Shown: positions 35,801-48,380, numbered from the stretch's first letter. The stretch: 64,000 nucleotides of DNA from Metarhizium brunneum (GCF_013426205.1 NC_089425.1:4030001-4094000); one strand, 5' to 3'. Numbers and translations: made by a program. Notes: a model not told the origin generated them from the sequence alone.

Positions 35801-38800
35801 AAAATTTATATTTTATTAATTTAAATAATAATTTAATATTTTATAATATTTTTAATATTATATATATATATTTTTTATAATTTTTTAAAGTTTTTAAAAA
35901 AATTAATATATTATTAAAATATATTATTATAAAATTATTTAAATATTTTTATAATATATTATTAATTATTTTTTAAAATATTATTAATATATTAATAAGT
36001 TTTATTAATATTATTAAATATTTAAATAATTTAAATTTTATTTTAAAAGCTATTATTTATTTATAATTTTTTTTTATTTAAATTAAATTATATATTTTTT
36101 TTAGGTTTATTATAATAAATTAATTTATATTATATAATTAATTTTATAATTCTAATATTAATAATAATAATATTTTATTTTTTATAATAATTATATTTAA
36201 TTATTAATAATTTATTATTAATTATAATTTTTTATTTTTTTTTAAAATAAATATAATTTAATATTTAGCTTTTAATATTAATACTTTAATATAGCTTTTT
36301 ATTAATATTTTATTAATATATTTTTATAATATTTTAAGTTTTTTTATATTTAAATTATAAATTTTATAAAATATTATTAATTTTTTATTTATTAATTTAA
36401 TTTTATAATTTTATTAATTATATTTAAATAATTTAATTTTTAATTTTTTTATAAATAATTTTTTATATTTTTAATATTTTTTAAAAATATTTTTAAGTTT
36501 TTTTTTTTTTATTATTAAGTTTTTATTATTTTTATTATTTTTATTTTTTTTTTTTTAAGTTTTTTATTTATATTTATAAAAATTTTTTTTAAGGTAATAA
36601 TAATTTTTTAGATTTTAGCTTTTATTTTTTTATTATTTATTATTATTTATATTTTAATTTATAATATTATTAAAATTATTATAATAAATTTAATTATTTT
36701 TTTTTATATTTATTATTTTTATATTATTTATTTATTATTATTAGTTTTTAAATAATTTATTTAAAAGTTTTTTTTTTTTAAAATTTTATTTATAAGTTAA
36801 ATTATAATAAAAAAAATTTTTTTTTTTTAAATTTTATTAATTTTATTAACTTAAAATTTTATTTTATTTTAATTAGCTTATTTTTTAATTAATTAATAAA
36901 TTATTTTTTTATAATTATAAGTATTTTAATATTAAATTATATTTTAATATATTTATAATATTAAGTTAAATTATTTTTAAATAATTTTAAATTTATATTT
37001 TAAAATAATTAGTTTTTTAATTAATAATTTTATTATTATAAATAAAAAGTTTTTTTTTAATATTAATTAATTTATATAATATTTTTTTATATTTTTATAA
37101 TAATTAATAATAATTTATAATTTTAAATAAAATATAATTATTTATTTTATTATTATTTATAAGTATATAAATATAATATTTTATAATTTTAATATTTAAT
37201 ATTATTTTATTATTTTATTTATTTTAAATTATGTTAAAAATTATTAATATTTTTTTTTTATATTAATTTATAATTTTTTTATAAATAATATATTTTATTT
37301 TTTAAGTTTTTTAAAATAAATTTTTTTATAATTTATTATTTTATTTTTTAATATTATTTTATAAATTTAATTTTATTTTATAAATATTTAAAATAAAATT
37401 TATTATTAAATATTTAATATAAATAATTATAAATTTAATTTTTTATTTTTTTATATTTTTTATATTTTAAATTATTATAATTTATTATATATTTTTTATT
37501 ATATTTAAAATTAAATTTTTATTTATTATATTATTTATTTAACTTTTATTTATTATAATATATTAATTTAATAGTTTCTTTAAGGTTTTTTTATTTAAAT
37601 ATATTTAATATTTATTATATTTATTTATATATTATTAATATTTTATATTATTATTTATATTATTTTTTAGTTTTATTTATTATATATTTTAAATAATTTA
37701 ATAATAAATATATTATATAATTTTTTATTTTATATTAAAGTAATTTAAATAATAATTTTTTTTTATATATTAGAATTTTTTTTTTATATATATATTAATA
37801 TTATTATTTATTTTTTATATATATATATAATTAATATATATTTAATTTATATATATTTATAAAATTTATATAAGCTTAATATTTAATAAATATATTTAAA
37901 TTAAGTTTTAAAATTATTATTTAATTATTATTAATTATTTTTATTTTTTATTTTAAAACTTTTTATTTAAAATATAATACTTTAATTAAATATTTTTTTA
38001 TTTTAAGTAAAAATATATTCAATTATACTTTAATTTAAAAGTATATTTAATATATTATAAATATATATAATATTTATATTAAATATATATATTTTATATA
38101 TTTTAATAAAAATTTAGAATTATTTTTTTTTTTTTAAAAAAATTATAATATTTAATTTTTTATTATTATAATAATATTTATTATTAAAATAAAAATTATA
38201 AAATATTTTTTTATTAATATAAAAAAATATTATTATATAATTTATTTTTATATAATTATTAATTTTATTAATATTTTTTTCTTATTTTATTTATTTTTAA
38301 ATATTTTTAAAGTATTTAAAATTATATTATTATTATTAATATTTATATTTTTTATTTTATTTTTTAGTTTATTAAAAATAATAAAAATTTATATATTTTA
38401 TTTTTTTTTATATTATTATTTTTTTTAAATTTTTTTTATTTTTATTTATTATTATATTTAATTAAAAACTTTTTAATATAAGTTTTTATTTAAATATTTT
38501 AATAATTTTAATTTATAAAGTTTTTTTTATTTTATTATTATAAAAGTTTTTTTTTTATTAATTATTTATTTAAGTTTTTTTATATTAATTATTTAATTAT
38601 TTATAATTTATTTTTTATAAAATTTATATTTTTTTTTCTTAGTTTTTTTAACTTTTTTAAAAATTAGCTTTTTTTTTATTTATTATTTATATAAATATAA
38701 TAATTATTATTATAATAAAAAGTTTAATTAAAGTTTTTATATTTTATTTTTAATTTAATAATTTTAATTTTTTATTAATTAATAATATTAAATTATTTTT

Positions 38801-39821
38801 TATTTTTTTTTAATATTAACTTTTATTTTTTTTTAGGTTTTTTATATTTATTAATAAAATATTTTAGTTTTTTATAATTATAATATTTCTTTTTTTTTTA
38901 TTATTTTTTTTAATAATATTATATTTTATTTATTTAAAATTAAAAATATAATTATAAATAATAAGTTTTTTTTATTTTTTTTTTAATTTACTTATTATTT
39001 TTTTTTTTTATAAAATTTTAAGTTTTTTTTTTTTATTATTTTTATATATATTATTAATATTATTTATTATTAATTTAAATTATTATTATTATATAATTTA
39101 AAAAGTTATTTAATATATTTTTTTTATATAATTTATTTTTAATTTTTTTTTAATTTTTTAAAAAAAGTTAATATAAATAGTTTATTATTTTAATTTAATA
39201 TTAAAATAATTTATTTAAAATATATTATATAATTTAATATAAATTTTTTTATTTAAATTAATTTATATAAATAATTATAATTTTTATTTTATTAATTAAT
39301 TTAAATATTTTTTTAATTATTTTTTTAAATATTTTATAATTAATAAATATTTTTTTTATTTTATTTTTTTAATTATTTTTTATATTAATAAAATAATTTT
39401 ATATAATTAATTTAAATTATATAAATATAATACTTATTATATATTTTTAAATATATAATATTTTTACTTATATATTAATTAAGTTATTTAAATAAAATTA
39501 ATAATATACTTTAAATTAAATTAAAAATTCTTAAAGTATTTTTAAATTATTATTATAAAATTTTAATATTTTAAGCTTAATAATTTTTTTTAAGTTTTTT
39601 TATTTTAATATAAATATTTAATATTTAAAGTTAAATTACTTAACTTATTAATATAATTATATAAGTTTTTTTATAAAATTTTAAAGTTTAAAGCTTTAAG
39701 ATTTTTAAAGTATTAATAATATAATTATTTTAAATAAAATAAGTATTATAAATATTATTTTAATAATTATTAAATATTACTTAAAGTAATATAATAATTA
39801 TTTAAATAAAAGCTTTTAATA

Positions 39822-40268
39822 TATAATAGCTAAGATTTTTAAAAAATAAATTAATTATAATTTATATTAATAAAATAACTAAAATAATTAATTTAAATAA
39901 TTAAGTATTATATTAATAATAAGTTATAAATTATAATTAAGTAATTAAAGTTAAAAAGTTATAAATAAAGCTTATTTAATATAATAATTTATATTAAAAG
40001 CTAAAAAACTAAAGTTTATTTATAAAGTAAATTTAAAAGTTTTTATATATTATAATAATTATTTATTTTAAATATAAGTAATAATATTACTTATATTAGA
40101 TTTATTATAATTACTTATACTATTTACTTTATATATAATAAGTATTTTCTTATTAATAACTTATATTAACTATTATTTTATAATCCCTTTTGCTTATATT
40201 ATATAATAGCTTATATAGTTTAGCCTACTCTTGTAACCTATACTGTAGCTTGCGGCTAGGTTATAACA
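39822..40268 (-). repeat. Right LTR of the RIP-erased retrotransposon
   Basis: Begins TATAATAGCTAAGA and ends GGCTAGGTTATAACA. The last about 80 bases keep more G/C than the left LTR (CTTGCGGCTAGG). Confidence 0.8.
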
Positions 40269-40585
40269 AAATAATAGAAATTAAGTTAGTTTAAAGCTTT
40301 TAATTCTTAAACTAAGAACTTATTATATAAGATTAGTAAAAATAATATTAAAATATATTAAGTAAATAAAAAGTAAGGCTTTACTTTTTTAAAGCGTATT
40401 ATTTAATTATTATATAATTGATAGCTGTTTATATAATTATTAGACTAATTAGAACCTTTGAAACTTATTGGTATTAAACCCTTATTATTTGGGAAAAACT
40501 TAAGAACTAATATATATATAGCCTTTAGCTAAAATATATTATTTAATAAGTAAATATATTTTAATATATTATATTAATATTTAGT

Positions 40586-41459
40586 TAATTTGCTTTATAA
40601 TTAAATAAAATTATATATATAATACTAGTATTATATAAGCATAAAATCTAAAATAATATTAGGTTATATTAGGCTAAAAATAATAAGAGACTAAAAAAGT
40701 AAATTATTTATATATATATTATAATATATTAAATATACTAGTATAATTAATACCGTGTTATAACTTACTAGTTATAGCTACCTTATAATAGCCTTAGCTA
40801 TTATTATATAATTAAACCTTATATATTATTATAACTTTATAGCTATAATTTATATTAAGTTATACTAAAAACCTAAAATACCTATATATATAATATATTT
40901 ATAAGATTTCTTTTATATTTTAAGTTAATTTTATATTTAAGTTATTTACCTTTTTTACTATTAAAACCTAATATAATTAATTATAAGTTACTACCCTTAT
41001 ATATATATATCTCTTATAAGTATTATAATTACTTACTTACTAATATTTATTATAGCTATTTATAAATAATAATAATATAAGTAAAATTGCTAAAAAGCCT
41101 AATATAAGTAGGTTACTTATTATAACCTTTAAGGGTTAAAGCTAATAAGGCCTAATAAGTAATATAGCTATTAATAAATTAAAAGCTTTTTATAATAAAA
41201 AAAATATTTATCTTAAAGCTAAAAATCTTAATTTTATAAAAATTAAAAAGATTATAAAAATAATTAAGAATTTAAAAAAAAAAGCTTTTAAAAATATTAA
41301 ACTAAAGTATAATACTAAAAAAACTATAAAACTAGCTATAAAAAAAGCTAATAAAGCTAATAAAGCTAAAACTAAAAAGGCTAAAAAGGCTAAAAAGGCT
41401 TATAAGGCCAAAGCTGCTAAATAAATTTATATTAGCGGTTTTACCTTTTCTGGAGGGGT
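40586..41459 (+). repeat. 0.85-kb dispersed repeat unit, copy 3
   Basis: Starts TTAATTTGCTTTATAA and ends TTTTCTGGAGGGG. It aligns with copies 1 and 2 throughout, including the region coding for a Lys/Ala-rich tail at about 41330-41420. Confidence 0.6.
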
Positions 41460-42680
41460 TAAAATATTTATATAATTAAATATAAAAAGTTTATATATAA
41501 TAAATACTTATTAAGTAAATAGCTAGTAGGGGAATAAGCACACTTAGCAAAAAGAGTAAGCGCGCCGAGCAATTCACCTACCGACCACGGGGTAAATAAA
41601 CCAGACGACCCTGAGCCGCCAACAGTGCTCTGGGCGTGGCACGAGTACTCACCGACAAAAGCCCCTTATTTTTCTGGAGGGTCACTTGATTCAGACCGAG
41701 GTCCGTCGTGCTCCAACCGTGGAAAATGCACACGGCTCCATTCGGACTTTGGCGTTCTCGTGGCCGGCTGATCTGGTTCAAGACTAATGCAGAGGGGCAG
41801 TAATAATGCAAGTGGCTCTCCGTCCCGGTGGGTTCTTGGAGAGCTCAACGGGCCATGACGCTATTTGCTATCTACGGCGCTCATGTCCAGTTATATGAGC
41901 ATGCAGGCTTCAACCCTCAAACCATTGATTTAAGGCCTGCCAATGCCGCTGAGCAGAGGAAGAAGAACAACAACCTACTACCCATATGTCCGTGATCGGA
42001 CCAGACCTTTATGTAAAAGTCGTCACACACGGCACGTACTACGCGGTGTGCTCACCGCTGCGTTGGTTGCTGCAGGTGGCCGCGGCCTCCCAGTAATGAG
42101 ACTGACGTCTATCCACCAAAGGCCGCCGATACTGTCGGCTTGAATCTTGCTCTTCTGCAGGAATTTCGATGTGGAGTTTTAATCCCGCTGCTTGTGTTGC
42201 ATCTGACGCGGTATGGAGGCATGTCGCTGGTTGTTGATTCCTTGTACGAGAGACTGTAGCAATTCCCATGCAGATATGTGGCACACATACAAGTCCAGGA
42301 AACGACTGACTGGAGCTAATGGAATACAGCGACAAATGTGAGTTGGTTGCACGGACGCAGGCAAAGATCGATTGGGAAGGACGTCTTGGATCAACGCATG
42401 TATGTGCATTATGCGGGTGCAGAGGTTGATCTGGACGAGTCTGAGTATTACTGTTGTAATTACTTTTTCTCGCCTGCGCCACCACCGATGCCAGAACAGA
42501 TTGGCCAGATGGACATAAATGCCCATCGTCGATGCCCAGTCTATATAATGAACTGGTACTCGAGTCTATTCCGGCCCCAAAGTCCTTTCGAAACATAACC
42601 TTTGCTCATCTATAGTATCTAGTTACCCGTTTAGCAACATATTGCCCCTTTTAAACTCCACAACCCCAACCTTTTCCATC
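41460..42680. other. Boundary of the AT island and promoter of the large gene
   Basis: At about 41530 composition switches sharply from AT-rich to balanced. Several overlapping ORFs on both strands between 41578 and 42598 show no family motif, and their mutual overlap argues against them. The last few hundred bases should hold the promoter and 5' leader of the 1747-residue gene. Confidence 0.4.
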
Positions 42681-45600
42681 ATGGCGGGTGCTGAACAATC
42701 GCGACTGAGCCGAGCCACGGACGGATACGACTTCGTCGTGGCCACCACTCAGGCAAGTCTCAACTCGGGCTTGAAGGAATTCCTCGATAAAACTGATCAG
42801 CCAACTACCCATGCCTGCTTAATCATGAATGCTCAAGGCACCGGGCTCGGTGAGGCCTTGACTTTGGACGCTCTCCTGCAACGTACTGATGGTGTCAATC
42901 CCTTCACGATCCCTCACGGGACGTCCCCAACGGATCCGAGGATCCAGAAACTGACCGGGGCAAGATTTGCGGTCGGGTTACAATTTGAAATTGGTCTCCC
43001 TGGCCCACCATTGAGTCTGCCCGATGTCATCGTGCTGGAAAATGAGGCGACCAACGTCATATTCCGCCTCATGTGCTCAAAATTTGCCATTGTTGTCAAC
43101 ACACCGCCAGGGGGTTGGAGTGAAGGATCCTGGGATGTGTACAAGCAAAGCGACAAGGTCGACGGCAAGAGCCAAACATGGATCTTTGAGACGACCGTCA
43201 ATCTTCGCAGGGCAGATTTGCCCAAAAACCTCGACACGCCCTATTACAACAGCCATCCCGAGGAAAAGCAAGCGATATTACGCGCCCTCGCCAACCTGTC
43301 GGGCACGGCCTTTAGCTTGCAGCAGCTCTTATTCGACCTGGACAGTACAATCGTGCAAAAGGTGCCAGAGATCAAAGGCATCGACCGCGGGGGGCCTGCC
43401 TACGAAGCCCTCAGCAAGTATTTCAGGGACTTCTACATTAACGAAGCCAAAAAGAACGGCTGGCCATTGTTAGGAATCACTGCTGTCGCCCAAGAAGATG
43501 ACCCGTCTACTTTTGCCTTGACGGAATATGAAAGACAAGTCACGAGAAGTAGGGAGGATCCCATCGCCAGCACACTCGATAATGTCTGTGTGGTCAACAA
43601 TCACAAAATGCCGCCGAAATATGACTTTGACTGGAACTGGGTGACCAAGAACCAGGTTAGCCAGATTGACGGCGTATTGAGCATGAACAGAGCCGTCCTC
43701 TCCAAAGTCTTTGCAGACCAACTGCTTCAATTAAACCCCGAGTGGTGTTGTGAATTTTCCGGGTATTTCTCTCGCTCGATGCCACCAAACTTTGGATGGG
43801 TGGTGTTTGAGCCTGCCATTCCCGAAAATTTCAGTGTGAAGCCAGGGCCCGATGAGAGTGCATTACAAATCGAGTATCGCTTTGACGTGGACAGTGTCCG
43901 AGAGACGGTCGATTTTCACGCTGAAGGATTCACGGGCTCAGAGCTATATACCTTGACGCTCTCGTTCAAGCAAAAGTATGTGGTGCTTGAACACAGCATC
44001 TCGTTCAAGATCAAAGGGGTGAGGGGCTACGATACCAAAGAAGGCGAATTGAAAGTTGTCGTGACAGACAATTACGAGCTCTGGGTCGATGCAGCAGGCA
44101 GCGTACGCTTGAAGCAAATATCCGGGACGCCCGAGGTTGTTCACCGATTAAACCCGGCCGATTGGGACAAGTACAAGATGAAGACGGGGGTGCAGCAGAT
44201 GGTTGACTTTGCCAAAATGATTGAGGATACGTCATTGATAGATGACGGGCAGTTTCGTCAACTCCAAAGCTTTGTCTACCCGGGATCCAAGGTCTTTACC
44301 TTTACAAACGCGCGATTCTCCAACTACCAAGACATGATCTGTGACCTGCACTACCTGGCGCCAGCGCGAAACAAGGGAAAAAGCATCATGGAAGCCTCCA
44401 AGGGTCTGAAGATTGCCCACTCATCCGAGTTGATGGAGAACTATCTCCAGGCAGAGGTGCTGACGCCGACGGGTCATTTCGAGGCGCTGCAGTCCGATAG
44501 TGAGAACGGCTACGGCTTAGTCTTTGCCATTGATTCTCAGGGTACCTTTTTCGGATTGCAAGAGTGCAGCGGGGAGACGGCCACAGGATGGAAAAGACAC
44601 GATCTCTCGAGGCTGACCCTGCAAAGGCACTTTGCGCCTGAAGACAAGGCGGCGGTGCGGACGTTTGGCGTTGGACAGAGTCCAATCGACGGCTCCATCG
44701 GCATGGCCATGGGGATAGATTCCGGAGGTATTGATTGTCTTTACGTGTCAATCGAAAACAGCAGCTCCAACCTGTCCTGGATCAAGAATCCGAGATGGAC
44801 TGCGGTTCCATTTGATGGCACCCTGGACGGCCAAGGCTTCAGAATAGCCAAAATCATGTTCGCGGAGACGTACTACAATGTGCAGTACCTTACAGTCGAT
44901 ATCGACACGGGTGTCGGTGGCCATCAGATTGTGCGTTACCACATTAACCTGGACAATCCGACAGGACCGGCCTGGGTCAAACACGATCTCCCCATCGACC
45001 TCGAGCCTGACACCTACCACAGCGTCGTTGGGCGCAAGCGAGCAGAAAAGATTGATGGCATCTACACATCAGGAAGTGCTGCCGGAGGAGCCCAGCTCAT
45101 ATACCAACCTGTCGTCAACCTCTACAGCGAGCACACGTCCCCGACTCCCACCAGGCTCAAAGTGCCCAACGGAGTGCCGCCAACGGCCATTGCCACGGTC
45201 CGAAACACGGATAGCTCCAGCAATCTATTCGAAACTACAGACCTGTACGTGATTGCGGGGAGAAACCTCTACCGTTATCCCGCCGACAGACAGACCAACG
45301 ATGCTGTCGGAGACCTCCTCCTCGAAGAAGACATCTTCGAAGGCACCAACATCCTCTATGCCATGCAGTTTGAAGGCGTGGTTACACTGTGGGGGAGAAA
45401 CGCCGACTCGGAGGTCTTTTACGTCTCGTGCTATGCAGACGAGGTCATGGATCCCTCCAACTGGAGCGTGCCCATGCCTATTCTTTCCGATGCGTCGCAC
45501 ATCTCGCCATACCTCAACCGCGTCGACGGGGGAAACACCATCTTTGCATACACGGAAAACCGATTGACTTGCTTCACCCAGGCCACGAACACGACGGCAA

Positions 45601-47924
45601 AGACATGGAAGCCCCATCACATTCAGCTGGATCCGGTGCCCAAGCCGCAGCCGGAGCCCGCCAAAAGCTTCATGTCGTATACAACGACGATTACTGTCCT
45701 CGATGCCAATGACCAACCAGTGGATGATGTCAAGCTCTCTCTCTGGGCCGACTCCCACACCCCGGCCTATATCAACGGCCAGTACTATGTACTAGGGAAG
45801 AAAGAGGTCCAAGTGGCCACAGATTCAGCCGGCCTCGTTACCGTTGTAGAGGCGGCCGAGGATGCATACGGAGCCATCTTGAGCGTGTGCATCCCGCAGG
45901 ACAGTGAGACTGTCGTCATCAACCCAATGGACAAGGCCTTTGGCAGGGTCAGAGATCTCGACGACGCCAATAAAATCCGCCAAGCAGCGTACTCTGCCAA
46001 CGTGGTAGCAGGGGGTACCGTGGATGACAGTCAGCGGCCGTTGATCGACGCCAGCACTCCGCAGCAGGATGTCGACAGCGCAGCCAAAAGCATTGCCCAT
46101 TTCAAAGAAGCGTACGGCCAGGTCAACCCGCCAGCCAGGACATCAAGGCTCTTTTACAGACAAGAGGCTCCGCGAGTTGTGCGCAGGGGCCGCGGCCAAA
46201 AAGGTCCCGACAATGTCTGGAGTTTTTGGTCGGCGGTTGGCGACGTGTTTCGAGCAGTCAAGAATGCCGTCAAGAAGGGCGTCCAAAAGCTAATCGAAGT
46301 GATAAAGGATGCGGCCTCCAAGACGTTCAAGTTCATCGCCAAGATCGCAGGCAAGGTCTACAACGCCGTGCTCGACGCTGTCGATGCCATTGTGGGCGCT
46401 GTCGTGTGGGTGTTTGAGCAGATCAAGACGGCAGTCGAAATCGTCGTCCGCTTCATCCAGTTCCTCTTCCGGTGGGAGGACATCAAGCGCACCAAGAAGG
46501 CGCTGCACAACATTGCAAAGCTATATCTCAAGCACCAGGTCGGTCGGATCGATCAGGCCAGAATTGAATTCGGGGGCCACCTGGACGCGGTGGGAGATAA
46601 AATCAGAGACTGGGCTGGAATCAAAGATTGGTCCTCGCTGGGCGCTGCGGCCGACTCACCGCCCGATTCTAGCGGCCGAGATACCCTCACTGGACACGAT
46701 TCTTCCTCGCTTTTATTTGCGAATCATTTCAGCAGACAGGCCAAGAACATCCAGGTGAAGAGCGTCTTGCCGGACGTGAATACTCATGCCGAGGCACAGG
46801 GGCTAATTCAAGTGCTCTTGGACGCAATTTCTGACCAAGGCGAGGTCTTGTCGAGAGTGTATCAAGACCTTCAGACGTTGGCGTCTAAGTTCAAGAGCCT
46901 CAGCGTGGGGGAGATAATCAAACAAATCGCGGGTATCCTGGGTTCAGCGCTCGTGTCATCCGTCAAGGTGGTTGTGGACGCCTTGTTCCGTGTTCTAGCA
47001 AGTCTCGCCAACTCTGCGCTCGATTTGCTCGATGTGAAACTACACATCCCCATCATCTCCGACATCCTCAATGCGATTGGTGTTCCAGACATTTCCTTCA
47101 TGGACCTCTTCACTTGGATTGGGGCGGTTGGCTACACGGTTGTGTACAAGATGATAAACAACCGCGCACCGTTCCCGGATACTAGCGAAGTCCGAGCCAT
47201 CATCTCGGCCAACTCTTGGAGTGATTTGGAGGCCATCTTCAAAAATCAGCCAGCCAGTGAAATGGACACGGACCGATCCGGGGACAAGGACCCTTTCAAA
47301 GCATTATCGACTTTACAAAAGGTCGTCCACGGCGCTGGTCACGGCGTGTCCGGCTTTGTCTTGTTTGTGGCCACGTTTGCTAGCAGTGCCGAAGCCCTTT
47401 ACTTGACAGGGTCTAATCCATGGGGCACGTCTTCAACCGTGTTGGGGGTTATCGTGTCCGCCTTGCAAGGGGGCGCCGCGTTTCTCGCACCTCGACACCC
47501 TGTTGAGAACACTGCTGTCAATGCCGTGTCCACGGCCACAACAACAGTCGGCATCGTAAGTGCGCTGCTGTTTAGTGGTCCTGTCCAGGAGAAACTGAAG
47601 GTCTCGAGCAGCAAGTTCAAGGGCCTGGCAGTGAATGACGGGCGAGCCACCAGCGCAATTGTCAAGTCCGTCTTGACCATCCCAGCTCTCTTTGTAACTG
47701 GCTGGCACTTTTATGAATTGAGCCAAAAGTCGGCAGGCCAGGAGCGCTCGGCGGCTATTATTGGCGAGGTGACCAACATAGCAGCGTATACTTCAACAGT
47801 GTCCTATGCCGTTGCAGTCAATCTCAAGGACCCTCCCAGCAAGGTAATCCCGGTTGCTATCATGGCAGCAGCAAATGCTACTGCGGGTGGGTTGCAGACG
47901 GCGCGATCGGCTCTCGTAGGTTGA
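42681..47924 (+). CDS. 1747-residue modular protein with toxin-like architecture
   Basis: Uninterrupted 5.2-kb frame, no introns. ATG at 42681 is the first ATG, in the context ATCATGGCG; the frame is open a little further upstream without one. No signal peptide. Layout: residues 1 to about 590 are beta-rich, opening with GYDFVVATTQASLN and later ITAVAQEDDPSTFALTEYER and FVYPGSKVFTFTNARFS. This faintly recalls lipid-binding TULIP (P47/OrfX-type) proteins of bacterial toxin clusters. About 600-985 has repeated strands like a beta-propeller (GLVFAIDSQGTFFGLQ; EVFYVSCYADEV). A Pro-rich linker (DPVPKPQPEP) leads to an Ig-like module (TITVLDANDQPVDDVKLSLW). From about 1178 to the end are long amphipathic helices (AVKNAVKKGVQKLIEVIKDA) and several hydrophobic segments (GFVLFVATFASSAEAL; TIPALFVTGWHF). 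The ending could insert into membranes. A membrane-active or host-directed protein is inferred, not shown. The lack of introns would fit bacterial origin. Confidence 0.65.
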   Translation: MAGAEQSRLSRATDGYDFVVATTQASLNSGLKEFLDKTDQPTTHACLIMNAQGTGLGEALTLDALLQRTDGVNPFTIPHGTSPTDPRIQKLTGARFAVGLQFEIGLPGPPLSLPDVIVLENEATNVIFRLMCSKFAIVVNTPPGGWSEGSWDVYKQSDKVDGKSQTWIFETTVNLRRADLPKNLDTPYYNSHPEEKQAILRALANLSGTAFSLQQLLFDLDSTIVQKVPEIKGIDRGGPAYEALSKYFRDFYINEAKKNGWPLLGITAVAQEDDPSTFALTEYERQVTRSREDPIASTLDNVCVVNNHKMPPKYDFDWNWVTKNQVSQIDGVLSMNRAVLSKVFADQLLQLNPEWCCEFSGYFSRSMPPNFGWVVFEPAIPENFSVKPGPDESALQIEYRFDVDSVRETVDFHAEGFTGSELYTLTLSFKQKYVVLEHSISFKIKGVRGYDTKEGELKVVVTDNYELWVDAAGSVRLKQISGTPEVVHRLNPADWDKYKMKTGVQQMVDFAKMIEDTSLIDDGQFRQLQSFVYPGSKVFTFTNARFSNYQDMICDLHYLAPARNKGKSIMEASKGLKIAHSSELMENYLQAEVLTPTGHFEALQSDSENGYGLVFAIDSQGTFFGLQECSGETATGWKRHDLSRLTLQRHFAPEDKAAVRTFGVGQSPIDGSIGMAMGIDSGGIDCLYVSIENSSSNLSWIKNPRWTAVPFDGTLDGQGFRIAKIMFAETYYNVQYLTVDIDTGVGGHQIVRYHINLDNPTGPAWVKHDLPIDLEPDTYHSVVGRKRAEKIDGIYTSGSAAGGAQLIYQPVVNLYSEHTSPTPTRLKVPNGVPPTAIATVRNTDSSSNLFETTDLYVIAGRNLYRYPADRQTNDAVGDLLLEEDIFEGTNILYAMQFEGVVTLWGRNADSEVFYVSCYADEVMDPSNWSVPMPILSDASHISPYLNRVDGGNTIFAYTENRLTCFTQATNTTAKTWKPHHIQLDPVPKPQPEPAKSFMSYTTTITVLDANDQPVDDVKLSLWADSHTPAYINGQYYVLGKKEVQVATDSAGLVTVVEAAEDAYGAILSVCIPQDSETVVINPMDKAFGRVRDLDDANKIRQAAYSANVVAGGTVDDSQRPLIDASTPQQDVDSAAKSIAHFKEAYGQVNPPARTSRLFYRQEAPRVVRRGRGQKGPDNVWSFWSAVGDVFRAVKNAVKKGVQKLIEVIKDAASKTFKFIAKIAGKVYNAVLDAVDAIVGAVVWVFEQIKTAVEIVVRFIQFLFRWEDIKRTKKALHNIAKLYLKHQVGRIDQARIEFGGHLDAVGDKIRDWAGIKDWSSLGAAADSPPDSSGRDTLTGHDSSSLLFANHFSRQAKNIQVKSVLPDVNTHAEAQGLIQVLLDAISDQGEVLSRVYQDLQTLASKFKSLSVGEIIKQIAGILGSALVSSVKVVVDALFRVLASLANSALDLLDVKLHIPIISDILNAIGVPDISFMDLFTWIGAVGYTVVYKMINNRAPFPDTSEVRAIISANSWSDLEAIFKNQPASEMDTDRSGDKDPFKALSTLQKVVHGAGHGVSGFVLFVATFASSAEALYLTGSNPWGTSSTVLGVIVSALQGGAAFLAPRHPVENTAVNAVSTATTTVGIVSALLFSGPVQEKLKVSSSKFKGLAVNDGRATSAIVKSVLTIPALFVTGWHFYELSQKSAGQERSAAIIGEVTNIAAYTSTVSYAVAVNLKDPPSKVIPVAIMAAANATAGGLQTARSALVG

Positions 47925-48014
47925 TATCGTAGATGCCGTTGCCATTTTTCAGTCGGTGACTCTTTAAATACGACCAGCTAAATATACCCTTGATAGCGAA
48001 TTACTATGTAATTA

Positions 48015-48380
48015 TTACATGTAATTTATATCCCTGTAATGAAGATAAACTAGCCTTACTGTTTGAATAAAGTAGCTGCCTAGTAGTAACTTAGCACCTT
48101 GCCTTGAATCAGATGGCAGTCGAATATGTATATCTTCGGCATGGATCATCGTCGGCCTCCTAGGGAATAACGGACTTAGTCGCTCTAATATAAATAACGA
48201 CCATAAAGTTCGTCGCCTTGTCTCTACATAGCACTTTTGAGTCATGCCAAATGGATACACGGCCAAGTCAGCGTCCTTCAATCTATCAATCTCTTTATTG
48301 GGTTGCAAATAAGCGCCTGTGGCAGTTGCAGAGGAGATCAGTTCGTTGGCTTTTGAGAAACGAGAGCGAAAGTGTGACAA
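48015..48380 (-). pseudogene. Fragment of a fungal-specific transcription factor
   Basis: Contains CYVETRRRTLWSLFILERL and RRPTMIHAEDIHIRLPSDS, matching the middle homology region (Fungal_trans) of Zn2Cys6 regulators. Neither the DNA-binding Cys cluster nor the rest of the domain is present on either side, so this is a stranded fragment. Confidence 0.6.

Larger units (their letters stand above)
32448..40268 (-). mobile_element. Complete LTR retrotransposon erased by RIP, target duplication AAATA
   Basis: Two direct LTRs of 447 bp each (32448-32894 and 39822-40268) enclose about 6.9 kb. They agree over most of their length, differing mainly by C/T and G/A changes. Identical AAATA lies on both outer sides (32443-32447 and 40269-40273), so the element is a full insertion. 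The interior is almost entirely A and T, with long A or T runs and essentially no reading frame. Gag and pol cannot be read, and the Gypsy or Copia class is therefore unknown. Its 7.8 kb length suits either. Strand follows the LTR convention used for the other copies and is not a transcription claim. Confidence 0.85.

Noticed and set aside
32448..40268. AT-rich block as a centromere core or replication origin
   Set aside because: Paired direct LTRs and a 5-bp target duplication identify it as one RIP-mutated retrotransposon.
41578..42598. Several overlapping ORFs before the large gene
   Set aside because: They overlap each other on both strands and lack any motif; the region is better read as promoter and boundary sequence.
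42642..42680. Start of the 1747-residue protein at 42642
   Set aside because: The codon there is TTG; the first ATG in frame is at 42681.
42914..47726. Minus-strand and shifted-frame ORFs inside the large gene
   Set aside because: They are shadows of a long GC-rich reading frame and show no independent features.
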